DNA of 6,047 nucleotides, taken from contig JALUJC010000004.1 of assembly GCA_027053375.1 (NCBI GenBank), positions 1 through 6,047 on the forward strand, read 5' to 3'. The notes beneath the pieces are model-generated. The model saw only the letters and a program-made list of their open reading frames with translations, had not been told where the DNA came from and searched no databases. This document shows, one piece after another, positions 1 through 6,047 of the stretch (positions are counted from its first letter, which is position 1; every line of letters starts with the position of its first letter). Origin of the DNA: Caldifarciminota bacterium. Its GTDB lineage: Bacteria > Hydrothermota > Hydrothermia > S141-80. Made by a program: the position numbers and the translations under genes.

Positions 1-1059
1 GGGACCACTTCCCTCGGCGAACAGATCCCGGATGAACGCCGGCACATATCCCTGAATTTTGAAAGCATCCGTGTATCCGGCATCATAGGCCAGCCGGCGG
101 AGGTTGTTCCCATATTCAAAGGTTACCGTCCCTCGCTCCTGCAGCGTGACCATGGCCTCCACGTGACGGACCACCGAAGCATGCACGTGCTTCATATATT
201 CCTGGGGGTTTTTCCGGAGTTCTTCTGCCTCTTCCACCGTGTATCCGGAGGGGATGTAGCCGTAAAGAGGATCATGGGCTGCGGTCTGATCGGTCAGCAC
301 ATCCACCCGAACATCCCGACGCACCAGTTCTGGAAGCACATCGGCGATGTTCCCCAGCAACCCGATCGAAAGAGGTTCTCCTTTCCGGAGGGCTTCTTCG
401 GCCATCCGAAGCGCTTCATCCAGGGTGTCCGCACGCACGTCCAGGTATCCATGCTTGATCCGTCGTTCAATGGCCCAGGGGTTCACTTCCACAGCGATCA
501 TCACCCCATCGTTGAGGGTCGCCGCAAGGGGTTGCGCCCCGCCCATTTCTCCAAGCCCGGCGGTCACCACCAGTTTCCCCTTCAGGGTCCCTCCAAAATG
601 CTTCTTCGCCGCTGCATAGAAGGTTTCATAGGTTCCCTGCAGAATGCCCTGTGTTCCAATGTAGATCCAGCTTCCCGCCGTCATCTGTCCGTACATGATC
701 AAACCGCGTTCTTCCAGTTCGCGGAAGTATTCCCAGTTCGCCCACTTCGGCACCAGGTTGCTGTTGGCAATCAGAACCCGGGGTGCCCACGGATGGGTGC
801 GAAAGATTCCCACCGGCTTACCGGACTGCACCACCAGCGTCTCATCGGATTCAAGGTCGTCCAGCGCACGGACAATGGCGTGAAAAGCCTCCCAGTTTCT
901 CGCGGCACGTCCTGTCCCCCCATACACAATCAGATGGGCGGGATCTTTGGCCACCTCGGGGTCCAGGTTGTTCATCAACATCCGCTTGGCCGCTTCTGCA
1001 TGCCAGGTTTTGGCCGTTTTGTGCGGCCCTCGGGGTGCACGAATCACAGGTGCGTCCAT
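1..1059 (-). CDS. hutU: Urocanate hydratase (urocanase), N-terminal 353 residues, cut by the left edge
   Basis: Urocanase adds water to urocanate to give imidazolone propionate, the second step of histidine degradation, in the cytoplasm, using tightly bound NAD+. The frame begins at ATG 1059-1057 and stays open to base 1. I see the family's signature stretches in order: IRAPRG (residues 6-11), [12 protein letters not shown] (26-37), [13 protein letters not shown] (45-57), QSGKPVG (78-84), [11 protein letters not shown] (94-104), [18 protein letters not shown] (122-139), QGTYETF (141-147), a glycine-rich dinucleotide-binding loop [10 protein letters not shown] (168-177), [12 protein letters not shown] (257-268) and EYGNNLR (315-321). 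Full-length urocanases are about 550 residues, so roughly 200 are missing, including the region of the active-site cysteine (Cys410 in Pseudomonas putida). The start is supported by an excellent ribosome site. Odd points: GLGEMGG where GLGGMGG is usual, and LFAEG near residue 347 where many relatives have LFC. No frameshift was found on codon-by-codon reading. No other hut gene is visible. Confidence 0.96.
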   Translation of the reverse strand, partial: MDAPVIRAPRGPHKTAKTWHAEAAKRMLMNNLDPEVAKDPAHLIVYGGTGRAARNWEAFHAIVRALDDLESDETLVVQSGKPVGIFRTHPWAPRVLIANSNLVPKWANWEYFRELEERGLIMYGQMTAGSWIYIGTQGILQGTYETFYAAAKKHFGGTLKGKLVVTAGLGEMGGAQPLAATLNDGVMIAVEVNPWAIERRIKHGYLDVRADTLDEALRMAEEALRKGEPLSIGLLGNIADVLPELVRRDVRVDVLTDQTAAHDPLYGYIPSGYTVEEAEELRKNPQEYMKHVHASVVRHVEAMVTLQERGTVTFEYGNNLRRLAYDAGYTDAFKIQGYVPAFIRDLFAEGSGP

Positions 1060-1065
1060 GATGCG

Positions 1066-1073
1066 CCTCCTTT
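1066..1073 (-). promoter_or_regulatory. Shine-Dalgarno site of hutU
   Basis: On the minus strand this reads AAAGGAGG, a near-perfect match to the 16S rRNA 3' end. It ends 6 bases before the ATG at 1059. It decides the start against an in-frame GTG at 1137 (26 codons upstream), which would also place the N-terminus well ahead of the conserved IRAPRG motif. Confidence 0.85.
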
Positions 1074-1086
1074 GCGTTTGCCGTAT

Positions 1087-1115
1087 ACCGTAGGCAAGAC
1101 CTTCGGAACTGTCAA
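1087..1115 (-). promoter_or_regulatory. Candidate promoter for hutU
   Basis: On the minus strand a perfect -35 box TTGACA (1115-1110) is followed after exactly 17 bases by TACGGT (1092-1087), a 3 of 6 match to TATAAT. The predicted transcript would start near 1080, leaving a leader of about 20 bases that holds the ribosome site. A GTATAC palindrome lies at 1083-1088, overlapping the downstream edge of the -10 box, and could be an operator, but this is inference. The -10 match is weak, so an activator or another start site is possible. Confidence 0.35.
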
Positions 1116-1169
1116 ACCTGTAATGGTCAGTATCCACAAACTTTCCTGAAAACCATGCGATCTTTTTCA

Positions 1170-1198
1170 TTGATGATCCCCCCTGCCATGCGTATAAT
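1170..1198 (+). promoter_or_regulatory. Sigma70-type promoter driving ccmC-ccmD-recG and the downstream gene
   Basis: A -35 box TTGATG (1170-1175, 4 of 6 to TTGACA) is separated by 17 bases from a perfect -10 box TATAAT (1193-1198). Transcription would begin near 1205, about 26 bases before the ccmC start, giving a short leader that carries the ribosome site. It is the only clear promoter seen ahead of the rightward genes, and no terminator-like hairpin with a T-tract lies between those genes. It is back to back with the hutU promoter candidate. Confidence 0.65.
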
Positions 1199-1215
1199 TC
1201 GCAGGATTCCGAAAC

Positions 1216-1222
1216 GAGGAGG
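1216..1222 (+). promoter_or_regulatory. Shine-Dalgarno site of ccmC
   Basis: GAGGAGG ends 8 bases before the GTG at 1231. The strong site at ideal spacing supports this GTG rather than an internal ATG as the start of ccmC. Confidence 0.8.
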
Positions 1223-1230
1223 CACAGGCC

Positions 1231-1926
1231 GTGAGAGAACGACGTTCCTGGTTCCTGTGGCTGGTGGGCTTTTTAGGTCTGATCAGCCTGTACGGCGCCT
1301 TTCTTTTCGCACCCCGCGCGAAATGGCCGGGACCGGCAGGGACCCAGCTTGGTGAGGTTCAGCGCATCTTTTATTTCCATGTCCCCATCGCCTGGGTGAT
1401 GTTCTTTGCTTTCTTTCTCGCGTTCATTTTCAGCGTGCTCTATCTCGTTCAGCGAAAACGCGTCTGGGATGTATGGGCCGTGGCGTCAGTGGAAGTGGGG
1501 GTTCTCTTCTCGGTGCTCGCCATGATCACCGGATCCCTCTGGGCAAAACCGGCGTGGGGGGTTTACTGGACCTGGGACCCCCGGCTGACCACCATTCTGA
1601 TCCTGTTTCTGATGTACGTGGGCTACCTGATCTTCCGGGGGTTTGTGGAAGAGGAATCCCAGCAGGCACGGCTCGGCGCAGTGATCAGTATCCTCGCGTT
1701 TGCCAATGTTCCGCTCACGTACATCTCGGTGCGTCTCTGGCGCTCCCTGCACCCGGTGGTCTTTTTCCAGAACAGCGGAGAGAAAGTGGCCATTTCCCCC
1801 CCCATGCTGACCACACTGCTGGTGTCCATTCTGTTTTTCACGCTGTTTACACTTGCCCTGATCCGGTTTCGGGCACGGGTGGAAATGCTGGAGCGAACGC
1901 TCCTGGACCTTGGAGGTGAAGCATGA
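1231..1926 (+). CDS. ccmC: Cytochrome c maturation protein CcmC (haem-handling membrane protein)
   Basis: CcmC is a System I cytochrome c maturation protein of the inner membrane. In characterised members it binds haem at the periplasmic face and passes it to the chaperone CcmE. The 231-residue product is close to the family's usual length (E. coli about 245). Six hydrophobic spans are visible, at roughly residues 7-26, 52-73, 81-103, 119-136, 149-169 and 191-213. Between spans 3 and 4 lies the tryptophan-rich WWD motif [12 protein letters not shown] (109-120). The WDPRLT form is closer to CcmC (WDARLT) than to CcsA/ResC. His50 in RIFYFHVP and His174 in SLHP are placed like the two haem-ligand histidines of E. 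coli CcmC (His60, His184). The start is GTG with a strong ribosome site. The gene overlaps ccmD by ATGA (1923-1926). The other ccm genes are not adjacent. A CcsA-type relative is the main alternative, less likely at this length and motif form. Confidence 0.93.
   Translation: MRERRSWFLWLVGFLGLISLYGAFLFAPRAKWPGPAGTQLGEVQRIFYFHVPIAWVMFFAFFLAFIFSVLYLVQRKRVWDVWAVASVEVGVLFSVLAMITGSLWAKPAWGVYWTWDPRLTTILILFLMYVGYLIFRGFVEEESQQARLGAVISILAFANVPLTYISVRLWRSLHPVVFFQNSGEKVAISPPMLTTLLVSILFFTLFTLALIRFRARVEMLERTLLDLGGEA
1912..1919 (+). promoter_or_regulatory. Shine-Dalgarno site of ccmD, inside the end of ccmC
   Basis: GGAGGTGA lies in the last codons of ccmC; its GGAGG core ends 6 bases before the ccmD ATG at 1923. 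This good site confirms that the short frame overlapping the ccmC stop is translated. Confidence 0.75.
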
Positions 1927-2072
1927 AAGATCTGGTGTATCTTTTCGCTGCCTATTCGGTGATCTGGATCGGGCTTTTTGTATATTTTCTCCAGCTTCAC
2001 ACGCGGTTGAACGCGCTGAGCCGTCAGGTGGAAGAACTCGCGGAGACCCAGCATCGGGGTGGCGAATCCTGA
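1923..2072 (+). CDS. ccmD: CcmD-family small membrane protein
   Basis: This 49-residue protein has one hydrophobic span at about residues 4-24, containing AAYSVIWIGLFVYFL, followed by a charged amphipathic tail (LNALSRQVEELAE, 29-41) that could form a short helix or coiled coil. The sequence AAY, a tryptophan in the membrane span and a basic or amphipathic segment just after it are the usual look of CcmD and CcmD-like proteins. In System I, CcmD is a small inner-membrane partner of the CcmABC complex that helps release holo-CcmE. Position directly after ccmC, with an ATGA start-stop overlap and a good ribosome site, strongly supports the call, since the protein is too short for sequence alone to be decisive. 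Its last 14 bases overlap the start of recG in another frame. Confidence 0.83.
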   Translation: MKDLVYLFAAYSVIWIGLFVYFLQLHTRLNALSRQVEELAETQHRGGES

Positions 2073-4221
2073 AACAGCTTTCCGGCGGCTCCTTTCGTCG
2101 ATCCGGTACCTGAAAGGTGTAGGACCCAGGCGTGCTTCACAGCTGGAGGCCTGTGACCCTCCCATCCGAACGGTTGAGGATCTCCTGCTGAAGCAACCCC
2201 TGGGTTATATCTCTCTTCACCCTCTCACCGTACGTCAGATCCGCGCCCTTCTCAGGGGAAAACGGACCCTGTCCGACCCCGTGGTGTTTGAAGGCACCGT
2301 GGTCTCGAGAACCGAGATTCGCCTTCGGAGGAAAATCCCTGCGCTGAGCATCCTTGCGCAGGACGATACAGGCATGATGGAACTGGTATACCCCCTGTCC
2401 AGGCGGGACCCGCGCACCCTCCAGAGTTTGCTCAACGGCGTGTTCCGGCTGGGCAATCACCTGCGGGTGCTGGGTCGGGCTTCCTGGGGACAGGGGTACC
2501 GCACCGTACGGATGGTGGGGTTCACACTCATGGGAGACTTCTGGGATCATCTTCACAGCCCCATGGTCGGACGGTATGGGCAGTGTGGCAAACTGCGCCC
2601 GCTGGACTTCAACCGTCTGATCTATCGTGCCTGGCAGGAATACCATGCGGATCTGGAGGATTTTCTCCCGCCTGCCACACGAAAACGCCATGCACTGATG
2701 GCACGAAGAGACGCCATTCGCGCCCTCCATTTTCCTTCCTCCCATCAGGAAGCCCATCGCGCCCTTCGTCGGCTCGCCTTTGAGGAACTTTTTCTGTATT
2801 TCCTTGAACTGATGCTCGCCAACCAGCGCTACCAGGATCATCCTGCACCCGTATTTCAACCACCGGGTGAACTCACCCGGGCCTTTCTGGCGCAACTTCC
2901 GTTTCAGCTTACCCCCTCCCAGGAGAAGGTGATTCAGGAGATCGAACAGGACCTGCAGTCTCAACTTCCCATGCATCGGCTTCTCCAGGGAGATGTGGGG
3001 TCCGGGAAAACCGTGATCAGCCTGTACACACTTCTCCGTGCAGTGGAATCGGGATACCAGGGCGTGGTGATGGCACCCACAGAGGTGCTTGCCGAACAGC
3101 TTTACCTTGTCTATCAGGACATGACCCGACATCTACCGGTGGAGGTGGTGCTTCTGGAAGGCAGCCTCGCACCAAAGCAGAAAGAGGAAGTCCGCAGGCG
3201 CATTCAGCACGGAGAAGTCCAGATTATTGTGGGCACGCATGCGGTGATCCAGGACGACGTAACCATTCCCAGACTGGGGCTGGCGGTGGTGGACGAACAG
3301 CACCGATTTGGCGTGGTCCAGCGGGCAAAGTTGCTGGGACGGGGACCGGAAGGGACCACCCCCCACTTTCTATTGATGACCGCCACCCCCATCCCCCGAA
3401 CCCTTGCGCTCACTCTCTATGGAGATCTGGATGTGTCCACCCTGCGACACAAACCTCCCGGTCGGGGCACGCTGATCACCCGGTGGATTCGCTCCGCGGA
3501 GAAACGAGAGGAACTCTACCGCAGAATTTTTCGTCGGATACAGGAAGAAGGTGACCAGTGCTATGTGGTGGCTCCGGCCATTGAAGTACCGGAAAAACTG
3601 GATCTCCGCGCTGTGGAACAGCTCTACGAAGAACTCCATTCGCAGGCACCCCGGGGCCTGCGCATCGCCCTGCTTCATGGGCGCCTTTCCCCTTCTGAAC
3701 GGCGTGAAATTATGGAATCGTTTCGGAAAGGAGAAATCCATCTCCTGGTCACCACCACCGTGGTGGAGGTGGGTGTGGACATCCCCAATGCCAACCTGAT
3801 GGTGATTGAAGATGCAGACAGGTTTGGCCTTTCCCAGCTTCATCAACTCCGGGGAAGAATTCACCGAAGCGCCAAGGACGCCTATTGTTTTCTGATCACA
3901 CGGGGCAAGATCGGGAATGATGCCCGGAAGCGGATGCAGGCGATGGTGGAAAGCAACGATGGGTTTGAACTGGCCCAGAAGGACCTTGAACTGCGGGGAA
4001 GCGGGGAGCTGACCGGTGTGCGTCAGCATGGACGCATTCGCTTCCAGTATGTCCGTCTGGAAGACCCCTCGGAGGAGACGCGCACCCTGATTCAGACCAT
4101 TCGGGATGAAGTTCGCCAGCTTATCCAGCGTGATCCTGAACTTCGGCAACCCGAACATACCCCGTTGCGGGTCTATCTGCAGTTGCGCAGGGAACTGCAG
4201 CAGGTGATTCCGGTGGGATAA
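2059..4221 (+). CDS. recG: ATP-dependent DNA helicase RecG
   Basis: RecG remodels stalled replication forks and branch-migrates Holliday junctions as a cytoplasmic monomer. The 720-residue product is of normal family length. An N-terminal helix-hairpin-helix-like stretch YLKGVGPRRASQL (17-29) leads into an OB-fold wedge region (about 70-160). Helicase motifs follow: Walker A GDVGSGKT (311-318), APTEVLAEQ (339-347), GTHAVIQDD (392-400), Walker B DEQHRFGV (412-419), TATPIPRTLALTLYGDLDV (441-459), LLHGRLS (538-544), VEVGVDIPNAN (569-579), FGLSQLHQLRGRIHRS (589-604) and DLELRGSGELTGVRQHG (642-658). Motif VI is unusual: GRIHRS where RecG normally has GRVGRG/S. The wedge, and the tail after RQHG, also differ from typical RecG. 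The start is GTG inside ccmD. No other start codon lies between the upstream in-frame stop (2017-2019) and the conserved N-terminus. The ribosome site is weak (GGAGA at 2042-2046, 12 bases away), so translation is probably coupled to ccmD. Confidence 0.97.
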   Translation: MANPETAFRRLLSSIRYLKGVGPRRASQLEACDPPIRTVEDLLLKQPLGYISLHPLTVRQIRALLRGKRTLSDPVVFEGTVVSRTEIRLRRKIPALSILAQDDTGMMELVYPLSRRDPRTLQSLLNGVFRLGNHLRVLGRASWGQGYRTVRMVGFTLMGDFWDHLHSPMVGRYGQCGKLRPLDFNRLIYRAWQEYHADLEDFLPPATRKRHALMARRDAIRALHFPSSHQEAHRALRRLAFEELFLYFLELMLANQRYQDHPAPVFQPPGELTRAFLAQLPFQLTPSQEKVIQEIEQDLQSQLPMHRLLQGDVGSGKTVISLYTLLRAVESGYQGVVMAPTEVLAEQLYLVYQDMTRHLPVEVVLLEGSLAPKQKEEVRRRIQHGEVQIIVGTHAVIQDDVTIPRLGLAVVDEQHRFGVVQRAKLLGRGPEGTTPHFLLMTATPIPRTLALTLYGDLDVSTLRHKPPGRGTLITRWIRSAEKREELYRRIFRRIQEEGDQCYVVAPAIEVPEKLDLRAVEQLYEELHSQAPRGLRIALLHGRLSPSERREIMESFRKGEIHLLVTTTVVEVGVDIPNANLMVIEDADRFGLSQLHQLRGRIHRSAKDAYCFLITRGKIGNDARKRMQAMVESNDGFELAQKDLELRGSGELTGVRQHGRIRFQYVRLEDPSEETRTLIQTIRDEVRQLIQRDPELRQPEHTPLRVYLQLRRELQQVIPVG

Positions 4222-4225
4222 CGCA

Positions 4226-6047
4226 ATGAAACGCTGGGGGTTTCTCCTTCTTCGTCTTGTGCTGCTTCTCGCCTTCGCGGGTCTGGTCTGGATCAGTGGT
4301 CGCGGTTGGCTCCAGACGGGGCAGCGTCTTCTCCGACTCAGCCTGTCCCGTGCACTCAAAGGGGAAGTGCGCTGGTCAGGGGTTCACGTCCACTTTCCGG
4401 ATCGACTGGAAATTGAACATTTTGAAGTGGACTCTGTCCTCACCGTGGATTCCCTCCTTCTCACCATATCCATCCGGAATGTGCTCCCCATCACCTTTCC
4501 AGAAGCCTCCATTACAAGGGTCTACGTAAACGTGGATGCATGGATTCCCAGGTTCTGGGTGCCCACCAGGAAAGCCACGCCCCCTTCCCGGGCACCCCTG
4601 TTCCCTCCACTGCTGTTTCGTCAGGTCCGGATTCGTGAAGTCACGGTTCGAGCAGTGGAAGGGTTGTACCGGGCAAGGGCTCTTCAGATTCAATACAGCA
4701 TGCGTGCATCCAGCATGCGCGCACGTCTGCACATCGGGACCCTGTATACCCCCTTTGAACGGGTATACCGGGATATCCGTGGAACGTATATGCTGACCTA
4801 TCCCCGCCACTATCCCCAGCAGCTGGTACGGGTAGACTCCGCCCATGGGACCGATCAGGTTCGCTTCCTGAACCTCCGGTCTTACCGCGACACCCTGAGG
4901 ATCACCGGTCTCCAGCTGCAACTGCAGGAAGGCATGGAACTCCAGAACTTTTCTGTCACGTTCCAACTTCCTGCATACCGTGGTCCTGCACAGGTGGAAG
5001 AGGTTCGGCTGGCGGCCGGCGATACAATTCGCAACCTTCGCGGTATCCTGGCGCTTCCCCCCGGAACGCAACAGGCCATCTGGTCCCGTACACGGTTTCT
5101 ACTCCCGGGAAAGGGACGGTTCTCCTCCGTGGAAGGATGGATGTCACTTCGCCCTCCTTTCCGGTTTGCCACCCTTTTGCATGCAGACACCCTCTGGGTT
5201 CGTGAAGCCGATCAGGGCTGGCTCTCCGGGAAGATCCTCGCCAGAGGAACACCGGACACAGTCCATTTCCAGGCCACTTTCCCAGAAGGCACCCTTTACC
5301 GAATCCCTGTGGACACCCTGTTTCTTGAAGGCCAGTGGATCGCATCCACAGGGAGGGTGGACTCCCTGCAGATCAACCTGCAAATGCCCGGGGCGACAGG
5401 ATCCTTCTGGGGGACACTGGAGCCCGGAAACCGTCCTACGGGGGAATTCAACGCCGTGGTGGAATCGGTCTTCCAGCTCCTGCAATCGAGAATGCCCCAC
5501 CCCCCGGAAGGAGGGATCGTACTGTATGGGCACCTCCATGAGGGTCAACTGGTGGACCTTGTGGCCGTGGGGCGAGGGATCAACCGGGACCCGGTCAATG
5601 TGCAGAGCATTTCCGGACGTATTGAACGAAAAAAGGATGTATGGGAATCCCGCTGGGTGGCGTACCAGCTCACACGCAACCGTGAAAACCTGGCCGATTC
5701 TCTTGTGCTGGAAGTTGTGGTGGATTCCACCGGTTCGGGAGAAGTCTGGCTCAGAGGCCGGCTTCCCGGTGGTCGCCTGGAAGTAAACGGTCCGTTCCGC
5801 AGGGACACACTTCAGTGGACCTTTCACAGCCGTCGGTTTGTTCTGATCCTGCCCCACTATGTCTCCGGAGAGGAGGGGACGCTGGACCTTGTGCTCAGGA
5901 ACCGCGTGCTTCAGTTCTGGGCGGAAGGAATGAAAGGGGTCCAGAACCTGGGGGGAGAATACCAGCTGGACCGCGGGACCTTCTGGGTGGACGCAGGACT
6001 GGAAAAGCTTCCACTCACATTGCTGAAAAGCTGGTTTCCCGATCCAC
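4226..6047 (+). CDS. AsmA/TamB-like envelope protein, N-terminal 607 residues, cut by the right edge
   Basis: The frame opens with ATG at 4226, 4 bases after the recG stop, and has no stop to the end of the window, giving 607 complete codons. Residues 1-3 are MKR, followed by a single hydrophobic span at about 5-24, a signal anchor that would leave the rest in the periplasm. Next comes a segment typical of AsmA/TamB N-termini: a short amphipathic helix (RLLRLSLSRAL, 34-44), then GEVRWSGVHVHFPDRLEIE (46-64) and DSLLLTISIRNVL (75-87), a region of alternating hydrophobic residues. The remainder is beta-rich, with many G-x-hydrophobic repeats and DTL/DSL turns and no catalytic motif I recognise. 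Near the end, LEKLPLTLLKSWFP (592-605) resembles the aedLPL-LL--L-P stretch of TamB proteins. Known family members bridge inner and outer membranes for lipid transport or outer-membrane protein assembly. The defining C-terminal domain lies outside the window. The ribosome site is weak (GGTGGGA near 4212), suggesting coupling to recG. AsmA and other AsmA-like families remain possible. Confidence 0.75.
   Translation, partial: MKRWGFLLLRLVLLLAFAGLVWISGRGWLQTGQRLLRLSLSRALKGEVRWSGVHVHFPDRLEIEHFEVDSVLTVDSLLLTISIRNVLPITFPEASITRVYVNVDAWIPRFWVPTRKATPPSRAPLFPPLLFRQVRIREVTVRAVEGLYRARALQIQYSMRASSMRARLHIGTLYTPFERVYRDIRGTYMLTYPRHYPQQLVRVDSAHGTDQVRFLNLRSYRDTLRITGLQLQLQEGMELQNFSVTFQLPAYRGPAQVEEVRLAAGDTIRNLRGILALPPGTQQAIWSRTRFLLPGKGRFSSVEGWMSLRPPFRFATLLHADTLWVREADQGWLSGKILARGTPDTVHFQATFPEGTLYRIPVDTLFLEGQWIASTGRVDSLQINLQMPGATGSFWGTLEPGNRPTGEFNAVVESVFQLLQSRMPHPPEGGIVLYGHLHEGQLVDLVAVGRGINRDPVNVQSISGRIERKKDVWESRWVAYQLTRNRENLADSLVLEVVVDSTGSGEVWLRGRLPGGRLEVNGPFRRDTLQWTFHSRRFVLILPHYVSGEEGTLDLVLRNRVLQFWAEGMKGVQNLGGEYQLDRGTFWVDAGLEKLPLTLLKSWFPDP
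4697..4726 (+). repeat. Short imperfect tandem repeat inside the AsmA/TamB-like gene
   Basis: Two adjacent 15-base units (AGCATGCGTGCATCC and AGCATGCGCGCACGT) share AGCATGCG and the following GCA. They encode SMRAS followed by SMRAR (residues 158-167). The phase is kept, so this looks like a small in-frame duplication that has since drifted, or chance. No function is implied. Confidence 0.4.
4744..4768. repeat. Perfect 8-base inverted repeat inside the AsmA/TamB-like gene
   Basis: GTATACCC (4744-4751) and GGGTATAC (4761-4768) are exact inverted copies separated by 9 bases, able to form an 8-base-pair hairpin. It lies within the coding frame (around residues 173-181), has no following T-tract, and does not resemble a terminator. 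It is most likely incidental. Confidence 0.4.

Noticed and set aside
163..1149. Long plus-strand open frame (328 codons) opposite hutU
   Set aside because: It lies antisense to a clear urocanase in register with its codons, has a composition rich in His, Pro, Gly and Arg, no ribosome site, and no recognisable motif. It is a by-product of codon bias.
1167..1176. TCAT-TG-ATGA inverted repeat overlapping the rightward -35 box, possible operator
   Set aside because: Four-base arms are expected by chance, and there is no second copy nearby.
1155..1355. Small 66-codon open frame overlapping the ccmC start
   Set aside because: It begins upstream of the predicted transcription start, has no ribosome site, and is out of frame with the well-supported ccmC.
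2387..2397. GTATACCCCCT in recG shared with 4744-4754 in the last gene
   Set aside because: An 11-base match between two coding regions, in unrelated contexts and without further copies, is most likely coincidence.
2137..4359. Two minus-strand open frames of about 330 codons each (2137-3132 and 3370-4359) opposite recG
   Set aside because: The recG frame is confirmed by all helicase motifs. The antisense products have no known motif and atypical composition, and one of them crosses the recG/next-gene boundary.
4980..5857. Open frames on both strands (268 codons plus, 237 codons minus) within the last gene
   Set aside because: The frame from 4226 runs without a stop through the whole region, starts right after recG and has a signal anchor and beta-rich pattern. 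The others begin internally and have Trp/Pro/Arg-rich, low-plausibility products.

Overview
The window is moderately GC-rich bacterial DNA with dense coding, strong Shine-Dalgarno sites and a recognisable sigma70-type promoter. A CcmC/CcmD cytochrome c maturation pair and an AsmA/TamB-like envelope protein point to a diderm (Gram-negative-type) bacterium with respiratory or periplasmic c-type cytochromes. The proteins are recognisable but fairly divergent in detail, RecG most of all. I cannot assign a phylum from the sequence alone.

Layout. Positions 1-1059 on the minus strand hold the N-terminal 353 residues of urocanate hydratase (HutU, histidine degradation); the C-terminal part lies beyond the left edge. 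Positions 1060-1230 are a divergent intergenic region. It carries a good promoter for the rightward genes (TTGATG, 17 bp, TATAAT) and a weaker candidate for hutU (TTGACA, 17 bp, TACGGT). Rightward from 1231 there is one tightly packed gene string. It starts with ccmC (1231-1926, haem-handling WWD-domain membrane protein) and ccmD (1923-2072, single-span small protein, overlapping ccmC by 4 bases). Then come recG (2059-4221, ATP-dependent branched-DNA helicase, overlapping ccmD by 14 bases) and a large open frame from 4226 running off the right edge (607 codons seen), which looks like the N-terminal part of an AsmA/TamB-family protein.

The four rightward genes overlap or are only 4 bases apart and have no visible terminator between them, so they are probably co-transcribed from the promoter at 1170-1198. 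Their functions do not form one pathway: haem delivery for cytochrome c maturation, DNA repair, and envelope lipid or protein transport. CcmC and CcmD work together; the rest reads as a mixed housekeeping operon. The ccmA, ccmB, ccmE and ccmF genes usually associated with ccmC are not adjacent here. I see no RNA genes, CRISPR arrays, insertion sequences or phage genes, and nothing that convincingly amounts to a new system. The points most worth a second look are the altered motif VI in RecG, the isolated ccmCD pair at the head of a recG operon, and the large edge-truncated envelope protein.
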